From: Erythrobacter oryzae
GTDB lineage: Bacteria; Pseudomonadota; Alphaproteobacteria; Sphingomonadales; Sphingomonadaceae
DNA length: 64,000 nt
Reading direction: 5' to 3'
NCBI RefSeq assembly: GCF_030271515.1
Contig: NZ_JASCXI010000003.1
Location: forward strand, 558,001 to 622,000
A model generated the notes under the pieces. It saw only the letters and a list, made by a program, of their open reading frames with translations. It made no database searches and was not told the DNA's origin. Every line of letters starts with the position of its first letter. The first letter of the stretch is position 1. The position numbers and the translations under genes were made by a program. Positions 1 through 7,279 of this stretch are shown here, in pieces.

Positions 1-170
1 AGCGCGTCGGCGGTGCGGATGGCCTCGGCCGCGTCGGCCTCGCCGTCCTCGGGGTGGATCAGGTGGGTGATCTCCCAATCGCCCAGTGTTGCCAGCAGTT
101 CGCCGAAGGGCCCCGCCTCGTAGGGGTGGCCCCCTGAGAGCACCAGCAGCGAACGGCCAGCTTGGGGCAT
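1..170 (-). CDS. ThuA-like domain protein, partial (N-terminus only)
   Basis: Only the first 56 or so codons lie in the window; the rest runs off the left edge. The N-terminus reads MPQAGRSLLVLSGGHPYEAG, followed by a segment with a GDWEITHLIHPED core. This is the usual opening of ThuA-like (class I glutamine-amidotransferase-fold) proteins: a hydrophobic strand, then a small-residue loop with GGHPYE. Its ATG overlaps the TAA of the upstream reductase by one base (TAATG), so the two are probably translationally coupled in one operon. The ThuA family includes sugar-metabolism proteins of unclear enzymology, so no reaction is assigned. The family call is moderate because most of the protein is missing. 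Confidence 0.55.
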   Translation of the reverse strand, partial: MPQAGRSLLVLSGGHPYEAGPFGELLATLGDWEITHLIHPEDGEADAAEAIRTADA

Positions 171-1180
171 TACGCAATTCTCAGGATCATCTTGCCGTCA
201 TTGGTGCCTGCGAACAGTCGCATGAAGCTGTCGAAGGCGTTCTCGAGCCCCTCGTCGATATGCTCGTCGATGGTGAGTTTGCCCTGGGCGGCCCAGACGC
301 CCATCTGCTGCGCGCCCTCGGCGAAGCGGGGGACGTAGTCGGCGACGAGCAGCCCGCGGATATGGGCGCGCTTGACGATCAGTTGCCACAGGTTGCGGAT
401 GCCGCGCGGCTCGGTGTTGTATTCGCTGATGAGCCCGCACAGCCCGACGCGCGAATGGAGGTTGAGGTTCATCAGCCCCGCATCGAGGATGATCCCGCCG
501 ACATTCTCGAAGATCACGTCGACGCCGTCCGGGCAGGTCGCGGCGATGGCGGCGGTGAGGGCGGCTTCGTCCTTGCCGCGGTAGTCGATCGCGGCGTCGA
601 AGCCGTATTTCTCGGTGAGGCGCGCGCACTTGGCCGGGCCGCCCGCGATCCCGACCGCGCGGCAGCCGTGGATCTTTGCCAGCTGGCCGACCAGCGAGCC
701 CACCGCACCCGCCGCGCCGGTCACCAGCACGGTCTCGCCCGCCTTGGGCTCGCACACCTCGAGGAAGCCGAAATAGGCGGTCATCCCCACCGCGCCGAAG
801 ATCGAGAGGTAGTTGGTGACATTGGGTACGAGGCTCGGGTCGATCGGTTGGGTGAAGCCGCCCGCAACGCCGATGGAGTAATCCTCGAGCGCGTTCAGCC
901 CCATCACCCATTGGCCCGGCGCGAACCCTTCCGCGCGGCTTTCCTCGACCACGCCGATAGTGCTCGCCCGCACCGGATCGCCCAAGGGGATCGGCGGCAT
1001 GTAATTGCCCTCGGCATCCATCCACCCGCGCATCGCCGGATCGAGCGAGGCATAGTGGTTGCGGATCAGGAACTGCCCCTCTTCCAGCGCGGGGGTGGGC
1101 TCGGTGACGAGTGCGAAATCCTCCGGAACGGGGGTGCCGTCCGGGCGGCGCTGGAGGAGGAAGCGGCGATTCTGAGGCAT
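170..1180 (-). CDS. NADP-dependent oxidoreductase, Zn-less MDR (prostaglandin/enone reductase-like)
   Basis: A 336-residue medium-chain reductase of the LTB4-dehydrogenase/CurA type, which reduces activated C=C bonds of enones with NADPH. The nucleotide-binding segment reads VLVTGAAGAVGSLVGQLAK, followed by a GIAGGPAKC segment typical of the NADP-selective group. No structural or catalytic zinc cysteine cluster is seen. An ATG directly follows an in-frame TTG; the ATG is taken as the start. It lies 25 bases downstream of the molybdopterin oxidoreductase gene and overlaps the ThuA-like gene, forming one leftward operon. Two paralogues sit at 3467 and 20040. Substrate unknown. Confidence 0.85.
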   Translation of the reverse strand: MPQNRRFLLQRRPDGTPVPEDFALVTEPTPALEEGQFLIRNHYASLDPAMRGWMDAEGNYMPPIPLGDPVRASTIGVVEESRAEGFAPGQWVMGLNALEDYSIGVAGGFTQPIDPSLVPNVTNYLSIFGAVGMTAYFGFLEVCEPKAGETVLVTGAAGAVGSLVGQLAKIHGCRAVGIAGGPAKCARLTEKYGFDAAIDYRGKDEAALTAAIAATCPDGVDVIFENVGGIILDAGLMNLNLHSRVGLCGLISEYNTEPRGIRNLWQLIVKRAHIRGLLVADYVPRFAEGAQQMGVWAAQGKLTIDEHIDEGLENAFDSFMRLFAGTNDGKMILRIA

Positions 1181-1204
1181 CAATTTTTCCCGTTCTGGTT
1201 ATTT

Positions 1205-3343
1205 TCAAGCCGGTTCAAGTTTTACCGGAATGGCGCTTTGGAGGCTCTGCCCGGTGATCGGATCGTAGTCCACCACCTCGCTGACGAGGCGGTTGGTGGA
1301 CGATCCGCGGGTCCGCACATCGTCCTTGCCCGCATCGGCATCGCCATAGGCGTGCGCCATCGACACGATCCCGCGCCGCACCTTGTCGCTTGCCTTCACC
1401 ACCCCGTGGATCGTGGCGTGGGGCGAGGTGATCGCGACCAGCCCGCCTTCCTCCAGCCCCAGCGCCGCGATGTCGTCCGGATGGATGAAAGCGGGGTTGG
1501 TGGTGGTCTTGGCCTGCAGCTTCTTCAAGGGGTGCCCGATCGAGTTGAACCGCGTCTTCGACCGGCGAGAGATCAGGCGGAAGTCGAAGCCTTCGCGCGC
1601 CGCGCTGGCTTCGGCATATCTGAGGATTTCCGAGGGCATCGCCCCCACGGCGAGGTCAAAGCGGTGGAACTCGTTCTCGTCCACCGGCTCCACCTTGGGG
1701 TGCTTTTCGGGATAGAGCACCGCCGCCCCGCCATTGGCCGCGCAGTCCTTGCGCACCTGACTGGGCGGCACAAGGCAGCCGGTCACCGCGAGGTCGAGGA
1801 ACTCCTGCTTGCTGGGCTTGCGATCCATCGGCAGCGGGCCACCCGCAAGGTTCATCTGGATGCCGAGATGGTGCGCCAGCGTCCAGAACATCTCGTATTC
1901 GTCGATGCAGTCGCCCGGCGCCTCGACCACCGCTTCGGTGTAGCGGGCATAGGGCTCCTCGTGCCACCATTCGGAGAGACTGGTGATGTCCTCGCGCTCC
2001 AGGCACTGCGACGGAGCGAGCACCACATTGGCACGTTTGGCGCTGGCGCTCATCCACGGGTCGATCTGCACGAACAGCTCGAGATCGTCGAGCGCGCGGG
2101 TCATTTTTACCTGATCGGGAAAACCCACCACCGGATTGCCACCGACCGAGATCAGCGCGCGCACCTGTCCCTCGCCGGGGGTGAGGATTTCGTCCGCCAG
2201 CACGTTGCAGGGCATCTCCCACCCCAGGTGCCCGAGGCCGCGGAAGCGCGACTTCGGCATCCCCTCCGCCCCGAACATCGGCACGGGCGGGCCGACCTGT
2301 GCGCGGCGGGCGGTCTGGTAGGGGCTGAACACGCCCGGGATAGCGGCCTTCTCGCCCTCCTGCTTGAAGCGCGCGCAGATGGTGTTGAGACACACCACCA
2401 AGTATTCGGTGAGCGTCCCGTTCCCCGCCATTTCGGGGCCGGTGCCGGTGACCGCGCAGCCCTTCGAGCCGCTGGCGAACATCCGCGCGGCGGCGACAAG
2501 CTGATCCTTGTCGAGCCCCGCGCGTGCGGCGGCAACTTCGGGCGGGAAGGCCTTCACCGCTTCGGCCAACTCGTCGAACCCGTCCACGTGGGCCGCAACG
2601 AAATTGCGATCATACAGCCCCTCGGCGATGATCACGTTGAGCATCCCCGCCAGCATCGCCGGGTCCTCGCCGGGCTTAACGGGCAGGTAGATGTCCGCCA
2701 GCCGCGCGACATCGCTCTCGCGCGGGTCGGCGACGATCAGCTTCATGCCCTCGGCCTGCTTGTCGCGGATGCGGCGCGAGGGGCTGAAGGGCGGCACGCC
2801 GCCGACGGGCGAATAGTGCGAGACGATCGGATTGTTGCCGATGAAGAAGGCGACGTCGCTTTCCGAGAAAGTGTTCGGCCCCGCCATCCACTTCCCGTAG
2901 CGCGCGGTGGTGAAGACCTTGGCGGGCTGGTCGAGCGTCACCGAGGTGTAGAAGTTGCGGCTCCCCACGGCCTGCGCGAAGCTGAGCGAAGCCGACATGG
3001 CGGCCGAGTTCTGGAACCCGCCCGAACCCATGAACACCGCCACCGAATGGGGGCCGTATTGGTCGATGATCCGCCGCAGTTCGGACGCGACATGGTCCAG
3101 CGCCTGGTCCATCGGGGTCGAGACGAACTCGCCCTCTGCATTGCGCACCAGCGAGTGGTGCAAGCGGTTCTCGGAGTTGTGGCTGTCGGGCAGCTCACGG
3201 CCCTTCATGCAGGTGTAGCCGCCATAGGCCGGATCGTCCGGATCGCCGCGCACCTCGACGACCTTTCCGTCCATGACATCCACTTCCATCGCGCAATTGG
3301 CATGGCAGAAACGGCAGAAGGTCTTGTGAGTCTGAACGCCCAT
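1205..3343 (-). CDS. Molybdopterin-dependent oxidoreductase (DMSO-reductase superfamily)
   Basis: A 712-residue catalytic subunit with an N-terminal 4Fe-4S motif at C10-x2-C13-x3-C17-x27-C45, then the Mo-bisMGD domains and a C-terminal MGD-binding domain around KTTTNPAFIHPDDIAAL. There is no twin-arginine signal, so it should act in the cytoplasm. No beta (ferredoxin) or membrane subunit is encoded beside it. Single-subunit members of this superfamily include assimilatory nitrate reductases and acetylene-hydratase-like enzymes; the substrate here cannot be told. The ATG has a strong GGGGAGAGA Shine-Dalgarno. It is divergent from a second MDR reductase. MobA, which builds the MGD cofactor, is encoded 1.2 kb to the right, consistent with local cofactor supply. 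Confidence 0.85.
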   Translation of the reverse strand: MGVQTHKTFCRFCHANCAMEVDVMDGKVVEVRGDPDDPAYGGYTCMKGRELPDSHNSENRLHHSLVRNAEGEFVSTPMDQALDHVASELRRIIDQYGPHSVAVFMGSGGFQNSAAMSASLSFAQAVGSRNFYTSVTLDQPAKVFTTARYGKWMAGPNTFSESDVAFFIGNNPIVSHYSPVGGVPPFSPSRRIRDKQAEGMKLIVADPRESDVARLADIYLPVKPGEDPAMLAGMLNVIIAEGLYDRNFVAAHVDGFDELAEAVKAFPPEVAAARAGLDKDQLVAAARMFASGSKGCAVTGTGPEMAGNGTLTEYLVVCLNTICARFKQEGEKAAIPGVFSPYQTARRAQVGPPVPMFGAEGMPKSRFRGLGHLGWEMPCNVLADEILTPGEGQVRALISVGGNPVVGFPDQVKMTRALDDLELFVQIDPWMSASAKRANVVLAPSQCLEREDITSLSEWWHEEPYARYTEAVVEAPGDCIDEYEMFWTLAHHLGIQMNLAGGPLPMDRKPSKQEFLDLAVTGCLVPPSQVRKDCAANGGAAVLYPEKHPKVEPVDENEFHRFDLAVGAMPSEILRYAEASAAREGFDFRLISRRSKTRFNSIGHPLKKLQAKTTTNPAFIHPDDIAALGLEEGGLVAITSPHATIHGVVKASDKVRRGIVSMAHAYGDADAGKDDVRTRGSSTNRLVSEVVDYDPITGQSLQSAIPVKLEPA

Positions 3344-3395
3344 GATCTCTCTCCCCAGGGTATCGGCGAGACTACCACAGGGGCGGGGCTACTCG

Positions 3396-3412
3396 ACTGA
3401 CACTTTTGTCCG
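3396..3412 (-). promoter_or_regulatory. Candidate shared operator/promoter element (copy 1)
   Basis: On the minus strand the core reads GGACAAAAGTGTCAG, about 55 bases upstream of the molybdopterin oxidoreductase ATG. It is also about 55-70 bases from the divergent reductase start. It aligns on its AAAA with six similar elements in the island. The role is inferred only from recurrence and position. Confidence 0.35.
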
Positions 3413-3466
3413 TGGAGGGTGGCGCGGCGGCCCCGCAATAGGGCAGGCGAACAGAGGAGACACCCA

Positions 3467-4471
3467 ATGCCCACCACCACCCGCCAATGGCTCCTGAACG
3501 GACACCCGCGCGGCCGCGGGATCGAGATCGAGAATGATTTCAAGCTGGTGGAAACCCAGCTCCCCGATCCCGCCCCGGGCGAGATGCTGTTGAAGACGCA
3601 TTACCTCGGCTTCGATCCGGCGCAGAAGGGCTGGATGGAGAACATCGCCGACTACGTCGCGCCCATGAACATCGGCGACGTGATGCGCGGCAGCGGGATC
3701 GCCGAGGTCGTGGCGAGCAACGGCGGCCGTTTCGCGGTCGGCGACATGGTGTTCGGCACCACCGGCTGGACCGAATATCTTGTGACCGACGGCAAGGAGC
3801 TGACCAGGGTCGAGACCGAGATCTCGCCCACCGCGGTGCTCTCGGTGCTGGGGACGACGGGGCTGACCGCCTATTGCGGGCTGTTCAAGGTCGGCAAGCC
3901 CGTGGCGGGCGATACCGTGCTGGTGAGCGGGGCTGCGGGGGCGACGGGGAGCATCGTCGGCCAGCTCGCCAAGATCGCCGGCTGCCGCGTGGTCGGTATC
4001 GCGGGGGGCCAGGACAAGTGCGACTGGCTGGTGCGCGAGGCGGGCTACGACGCCGCGATCGACTACAAGGCGGGCCGCGTGAAGGAGCAGATCCGCGAGC
4101 TCTGCCCGCGCGGGGTCGACGTGATCTACGACAACGTGGGGGGCAAGATCCTCAACGACATGCTCGCCTGCATCGCCACCGGCGCGCGGGTGGTGATCTG
4201 CGGCGGGATCAGCCGCTACGAGACCGGCAGCCTGCCGGCGGGCCCCGAGAACTACTTCAACCTCGTCTTCCGCCGCGGGACGATGGCGGGCTTCATCGTG
4301 CTCGACTGGGCGAGCGAGTTCCCTGGCATCCGCAAGCGGCTCGAGGGCTTCGTCAAGGATGGCAGCCTCAAGTATCAGGAGGACATCCAGCACGGCTTCG
4401 AGAATGCCCCGGCGACCTTGCAGCGGCTGTTCTCGGGGCAGAACCGCGGCAAGCAGATGCTGAAGCTGTAA
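3467..4471 (+). CDS. NADP-dependent oxidoreductase, Zn-less MDR (second copy)
   Basis: A 334-residue homologue of the reductase at 170-1180, with the same order of motifs: GYDAAIDYK and VLVSGAAGATGSIVGQLAK, then GIAGGQDKC and a DVIYDNVGGKILND segment. It is expected to reduce an alpha,beta-unsaturated carbonyl with NADPH. The ATG is preferred over an in-frame GTG 48 bases upstream because an AGAGGAGA ribosome-binding site lies 6-7 bases before it. It is transcribed away from the molybdopterin enzyme from a shared 120-base divergent region. A mirrored intergenic repeat follows its stop. The exact substrate is unknown. Confidence 0.85.
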   Translation: MPTTTRQWLLNGHPRGRGIEIENDFKLVETQLPDPAPGEMLLKTHYLGFDPAQKGWMENIADYVAPMNIGDVMRGSGIAEVVASNGGRFAVGDMVFGTTGWTEYLVTDGKELTRVETEISPTAVLSVLGTTGLTAYCGLFKVGKPVAGDTVLVSGAAGATGSIVGQLAKIAGCRVVGIAGGQDKCDWLVREAGYDAAIDYKAGRVKEQIRELCPRGVDVIYDNVGGKILNDMLACIATGARVVICGGISRYETGSLPAGPENYFNLVFRRGTMAGFIVLDWASEFPGIRKRLEGFVKDGSLKYQEDIQHGFENAPATLQRLFSGQNRGKQMLKL

Positions 4472-4475
4472 CCCT

Positions 4476-4577
4476 CGTCATTGCGAGGAGCGCAGCGACG
4501 CGGCAATCCATGGATCGAGGTTGCGCCCGAGGGAACGGTCGGGCCATGGGTTGCTTCGCCTACGGCTCGCAATGACG
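4476..4577. repeat. Mirrored intergenic repeat, copy 1 of 3 (CGTCATTGCGAG ends)
   Basis: A roughly 100-base element bounded by CGTCATTGCGAG and its exact reverse complement CTCGCAATGACG, with inner GGCAATCCATGG-like and CCATGGGTTGC-like arms. It lies between convergent genes. Two more copies occur at 8074 and 15429, so this is a dispersed palindromic family and not a gene-specific signal. It may act as a bidirectional transcription stop. Confidence 0.8.
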
Positions 4578-4580
4578 TGG

Positions 4581-5108
4581 CTAGATCAGATCCTCGGGGT
4601 AATTGACGTTCATCAGCGCCCGGGGAAGCTCGACCCGCCGCGCGCCCACATGGTCGGCAAAGCGGTAGAGCGACCTGCCGCCGCCTGCGAGAAACGCCTC
4701 CAGCAAAGGGGCGGCGCTCACCGGCCACAGCCCCACCACCGGCTGGCTCTCGACGATCGCCGCGCCTTCTCCCGCCAGCGATGTGGCGAGATCGAAGGGC
4801 AGGTCGGGCACGTCCACGCCCGCTGACAGCACCCCGTCGAAGTCCTGCTCCCCTGCATGGCGCAGCGCCGCGGCGAGGCCTCCCAGAGGGCCCAGCCCCG
4901 GCTCGGGCCAGTCGGGCAGGCAGGCGAACCCCGCCTCCTCGCGCCCGCACACCACCACGGCTGCGCACTGCGCCGACAGCGCCGCCGCCACACGGTCGAT
5001 CAGCCGCGCGCCCTCGAACAGCGCCTGCGCCTTGTCGCTGCCGAAGCGGCGCGCCTGTCCTCCGGCGAGGATGGCTCCCAGCAGCCTAGTCGAACGCCTC
5101 GGTTGCAT
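4581..5108 (-). CDS. mobA: Molybdenum cofactor guanylyltransferase MobA
   Basis: Transfers GMP from GTP to molybdopterin to make the MGD form used by DMSO-reductase-type enzymes. The N-terminus carries the nucleotidyltransferase signature GAILAGGQARRFGSDKA, followed by GLGPLGGLAAAL and a central DVPDLPFDL acidic segment. An ATG 12 bases before the first strand (RRSTRLLGAI) is chosen, giving 175 residues. Longer in-frame starts back to 5144 exist but push further into the upstream gene. Even with the chosen start it overlaps the ABM-domain gene by about 23 bases, so the two are co-transcribed. Its presence near the molybdopterin oxidoreductase supports a shared function. Confidence 0.88.
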   Translation of the reverse strand: MQPRRSTRLLGAILAGGQARRFGSDKAQALFEGARLIDRVAAALSAQCAAVVVCGREEAGFACLPDWPEPGLGPLGGLAAALRHAGEQDFDGVLSAGVDVPDLPFDLATSLAGEGAAIVESQPVVGLWPVSAAPLLEAFLAGGGRSLYRFADHVGARRVELPRALMNVNYPEDLI

Positions 5109-5427
5109 TGCCATCGGCATTGTAGACCGGCCCCTCCGCGTCAACCCGGTACTTCTTGCTGACCGCCGCGGTGATCCCGAACTGGCCGATATGGTCGCGC
5201 ATCCCCGTATAGGCCGGGTCGCGGAAGTGGGCGGCGAGGGCCTCTTCGCTCTCCCATTCCTCGAACACGTTGACCCGCGCGGGGTTCATCGAGCAGGCGC
5301 TCCAGTCGTAGTGGATGCAGCCCTTCTCGGCGAGCGCTGCCTCGATATGCGGACGGGCGCTGCGCAGGGCCTCCTCGCGCTGGGCCGGGTCGAGGTCGAT
5401 CTGGGCGGAGATAAGGATTTTTGCCAT
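5086..5427 (-). CDS. ABM-domain protein (putative quinol monooxygenase family)
   Basis: A 113-residue single antibiotic-biosynthesis-monooxygenase domain, a ferredoxin-like dimeric alpha+beta barrel. The typical features are an N-terminal strand MAKILISAQIDL, a central FEEWESEEALAAHF segment and a C-terminal strand. Proteins of this fold include cofactor-free quinol oxygenases (YgiN), heme-degrading enzymes and many of unknown role. It lies 5 bases after an NTF2-like gene and overlaps mobA, all in one leftward operon. A second ABM gene in the island (14499) is also paired with a SnoaL-like gene, which suggests the two folds work in the same type of step. Function inferred only from fold. Confidence 0.75.
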   Translation of the reverse strand: MAKILISAQIDLDPAQREEALRSARPHIEAALAEKGCIHYDWSACSMNPARVNVFEEWESEEALAAHFRDPAYTGMRDHIGQFGITAAVSKKYRVDAEGPVYNADGNATEAFD

Positions 5428-5432
5428 GGGTT

Positions 5433-5843
5433 TCAGCCTTCCACGCCGAATTCGGCGATGATCTTGAACTTCCGGCTGGTGAACAGCCAGCGGCCATCGA
5501 TCTTCTTCAATTCGTCTTCATAGAGCCCGCCGACATGGCGCGCCTTGCCGTCCTTGGGCTTCAGGATCTCCTGCGTCTGCACCCGCGCCTTGGCGGTGTC
5601 GCCGGTGACTTCGATCATGCAGGGCACGCAGTGGAAGCTCACCGCCTCGAGCCCTGCCATGGCTCCGTTCCAGAACGCCACAATGGCTTCCTTGCCCTCG
5701 GTCTGGTGCCCCATCAGGTCCCAATGGGCGTCGTCGGCCCAGACCGTGGCCCAGGTCGCGGCGTCGATCCGCACCACGCCATCGGCATAGGTGCCATTCA
5801 ATTCATGGATCGCCACGCGATCCTCGAGGGGTCCTGTGAACAT
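5433..5843 (-). CDS. NTF2/SnoaL-like protein
   Basis: A 136-residue cone-shaped alpha+beta protein with the family pattern: an N-terminal helix (DRVAIHELNGTYADGV), a WATVWADDAHWDLMG turn and C-terminal strands with a WLFTSRKFKIIAE end. The fold covers ketosteroid isomerases, SnoaL cyclases, dehydratases and ring-hydroxylating dioxygenase beta subunits. No Rieske alpha subunit is adjacent, so an isomerase/dehydratase or binding role is more likely than a dioxygenase beta subunit. The ATG has a GGGAGAGAGC ribosome-binding site. It is first in the operon with the ABM gene and mobA, and divergent from an SDR gene. One of four such proteins in the island. Confidence 0.75.
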   Translation of the reverse strand: MFTGPLEDRVAIHELNGTYADGVVRIDAATWATVWADDAHWDLMGHQTEGKEAIVAFWNGAMAGLEAVSFHCVPCMIEVTGDTAKARVQTQEILKPKDGKARHVGGLYEDELKKIDGRWLFTSRKFKIIAEFGVEG

Positions 5844-5893
5844 TGCTCTCTCCCTTGTTGCGCCCGGCTATCGGCCCCGAGCACGGCAAGCGA

Positions 5894-5915
5894 CAATGCC
5901 CACTTTTGGGAAGGG
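5894..5915 (-). promoter_or_regulatory. Candidate shared operator/promoter element (copy 2)
   Basis: The minus-strand core TCCCAAAAGTGGGCATTG lies about 50 bases upstream of the NTF2-like gene and about 50 bases upstream of the divergent SDR. It is nearly identical to the element before the Rieske gene at 22239-23468. The central CCCA...TGGG is an imperfect palindrome, as expected for a dimeric repressor site. Confidence 0.4.
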
Positions 5916-5963
5916 TTATCGCCCGCCCGTCCGTGTTACCCCGCTGCCCGAGAGAGGAGACAC

Positions 5964-6776
5964 ATGATGGGACAACTCGCAGGCAAGAGCGCCGTCATTC
6001 TGGGCGCGGCGTCGGAGGGCAACATGGGCCAGACCATCGCCCGCCTGTTCGCCAAGGAGGGCGCCAAGGTGATGGTCGCGGGGAGGAAGGAGGCGCCGCT
6101 CGCTGCGCTCGCGGCGGAGATCGGCGGGGCCTATGCCCTGTGCGACATCGCCAAGAAGCCCGAGGTCAACGCGATGGCCGACAAGGCCGCGGCCACCTTC
6201 GGGCGGGTCGATATCGCGATCAACACCACCGGCTGGGGGCTGCTCGCGAGCCTCGAGGAGATCACCGACGAACAGCTCGACCAGATCGTCGACCTGCAGT
6301 TCAAAGGGGTGCACCACTTCCTTCAGGCCTTCGTCCGGGTGATGAGCGCGCAGAGTCCCACCGGCGGCTCGCTGATCTCGCTGTCCTCGGCGACCACCAA
6401 GGCGATCATCACCAACCACGCGGCCTATATCGGCACCAAGCGCGGGTCCGAGGCGCTGATCGAGTGCGTGGCGAATGACTACGGCCACCTCGGGATCAAG
6501 GCCAACACGGTCTCGCCGGCCTTCACCGACAGCCCGATGACCCACGAGAGTTTCCAGGTGCCGGGCCTGACCGACGCCTTCCTGCCGCGCTATCCGATGG
6601 GACGGCTCAACACGGTCGACGACGTTGCCCACGCCTGCCTGTGGCTCAGCACCGATCGGGCCTACGTCACGGGGGCCAATATCCAGCCCAACGGGGGCCT
6701 TATCATGCGCGGCAATCCGCAGGCGCACGATGTGGCGGCGGCGGTCGGCGCGGCGATGGCGAAGCTGCAAGGCTAG
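5964..6776 (+). CDS. Short-chain dehydrogenase/reductase (SDR)
   Basis: A 270-residue classical-type SDR. The cofactor loop is GAASEGNMG, and the catalytic Ser141/142, Tyr155 and Lys159 (YIGTK) are present. The usual NNAG strand-4 motif is replaced by NTTG (residues 87-90). The motif stabilises the central sheet, so this may mark a divergent subfamily. An ATGATG start follows AGAGAGGAGA; the longer upstream frame is rejected because it runs through the promoter region and lacks family similarity. It is expected to oxidise or reduce an alcohol/ketone in the island pathway. Convergent with another SDR across a 500-base repeat-bearing gap. Confidence 0.85.
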   Translation: MMGQLAGKSAVILGAASEGNMGQTIARLFAKEGAKVMVAGRKEAPLAALAAEIGGAYALCDIAKKPEVNAMADKAAATFGRVDIAINTTGWGLLASLEEITDEQLDQIVDLQFKGVHHFLQAFVRVMSAQSPTGGSLISLSSATTKAIITNHAAYIGTKRGSEALIECVANDYGHLGIKANTVSPAFTDSPMTHESFQVPGLTDAFLPRYPMGRLNTVDDVAHACLWLSTDRAYVTGANIQPNGGLIMRGNPQAHDVAAAVGAAMAKLQG

Positions 6777-6795
6777 GCCGCGCGGCGGATATCTC

Positions 6796-6894
6796 GCGAA
6801 GTTCACGAAGTTCACATTGCAAAAGGTGCATTCCTACAGGAATTCGCGAGCGCAATCATGGACGTGCTAGCGAAAAGCGAAGTTCACACTGTGC
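6796..6894. repeat. 99-base direct repeat, copy A
   Basis: Begins GCGAAGTTCACGAAG and ends AGCGAAGTTCACACTGTGC. By hand alignment about 70 of 99 positions match copy B at 6910-7008, without gaps, and the two ends are best conserved. The internal ATTCCTACAGGAATTC is itself near-palindromic. Nature unknown. Confidence 0.75.
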
Positions 6895-6909
6895 GCGACG
6901 CTGCTTGCG

Positions 6910-7008
6910 GCGAAGTTTACAAAGCTGACAGTGTAAACTTCGCATTCCTACCGGAATTCCGCTTTTCCCTCATGGGGTTGTAGCGGAAAAGCGAAGTTGA
7001 CACTGTGC
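6910..7008. repeat. 99-base direct repeat, copy B, with internal inverted repeats
   Basis: The second copy starts 114 bases after the first. It contains a perfect 12-base inverted repeat, GCGAAGTTTACA (6910-6921) and TGTAAACTTCGC (6932-6943). It also has a 9-base one, CGCTTTTCC (6960-6968) and GGAAAAGCG (6985-6993). The pair could fold as two consecutive hairpins in RNA. It lies between convergent genes, so a bidirectional terminator or a dispersed REP/MITE-like element are both possible. Confidence 0.7.
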
Positions 7009-7279
7009 TTGTTGCTGCGCGAACCAGTCCGGTGCGAGCGGGTCGGTGCAGGGGGCGAGCGGACGATGGGAAAGAGCCACCCGGCAGCACAGCCGGGCCG
7101 CTTCTTTACCCTGTCGGCGCGCTGTAGGAAAACGGCTTCACGCGCGCTACGCGCACCGCCGCGCCAACGGGCTTCAGCTTCAGGCCACGGCGGCAGCCGT
7201 CCGGCTGCATTTTCGCGTTCGGGAGGGCGCTCGCAGGCTGGCGCCTGCTCGCGTTCGGGACCGGTGCCCGGGCGCAGCC

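Larger units (their letters stand above)
6777..7279. other. Non-coding gap between convergent SDR genes
   Basis: About 500 bases without a credible gene. The left half holds two diverged 99-base direct repeats (annotated separately) and is visibly AT-richer than its surroundings. The right half (about 7020-7270) is GC-rich, with several short frames that lack ribosome-binding sites and family resemblance. No tRNA or promoter was recognised. Confidence 0.6.

Noticed and set aside
86-3400. Very long open frame on the plus strand across the reductase and molybdopterin oxidoreductase genes
   Set aside because: It is the antisense shadow of two well-supported genes in GC-rich DNA. Its residues are Arg/His/Asp/Gly-rich and match no family, and it has no ribosome-binding site.
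5421-5963. N-terminal extension of the SDR at 5964
   Set aside because: It would read antisense through the NTF2-like gene and the control element. The ATG with a strong ribosome-binding site at 5964 starts exactly at the SDR fold.
6796-7008. Possible small CRISPR-like array
   Set aside because: Only two diverged copies of a 99-base unit with a 15-base gap; no short exact repeats with regular spacers and no cas genes.
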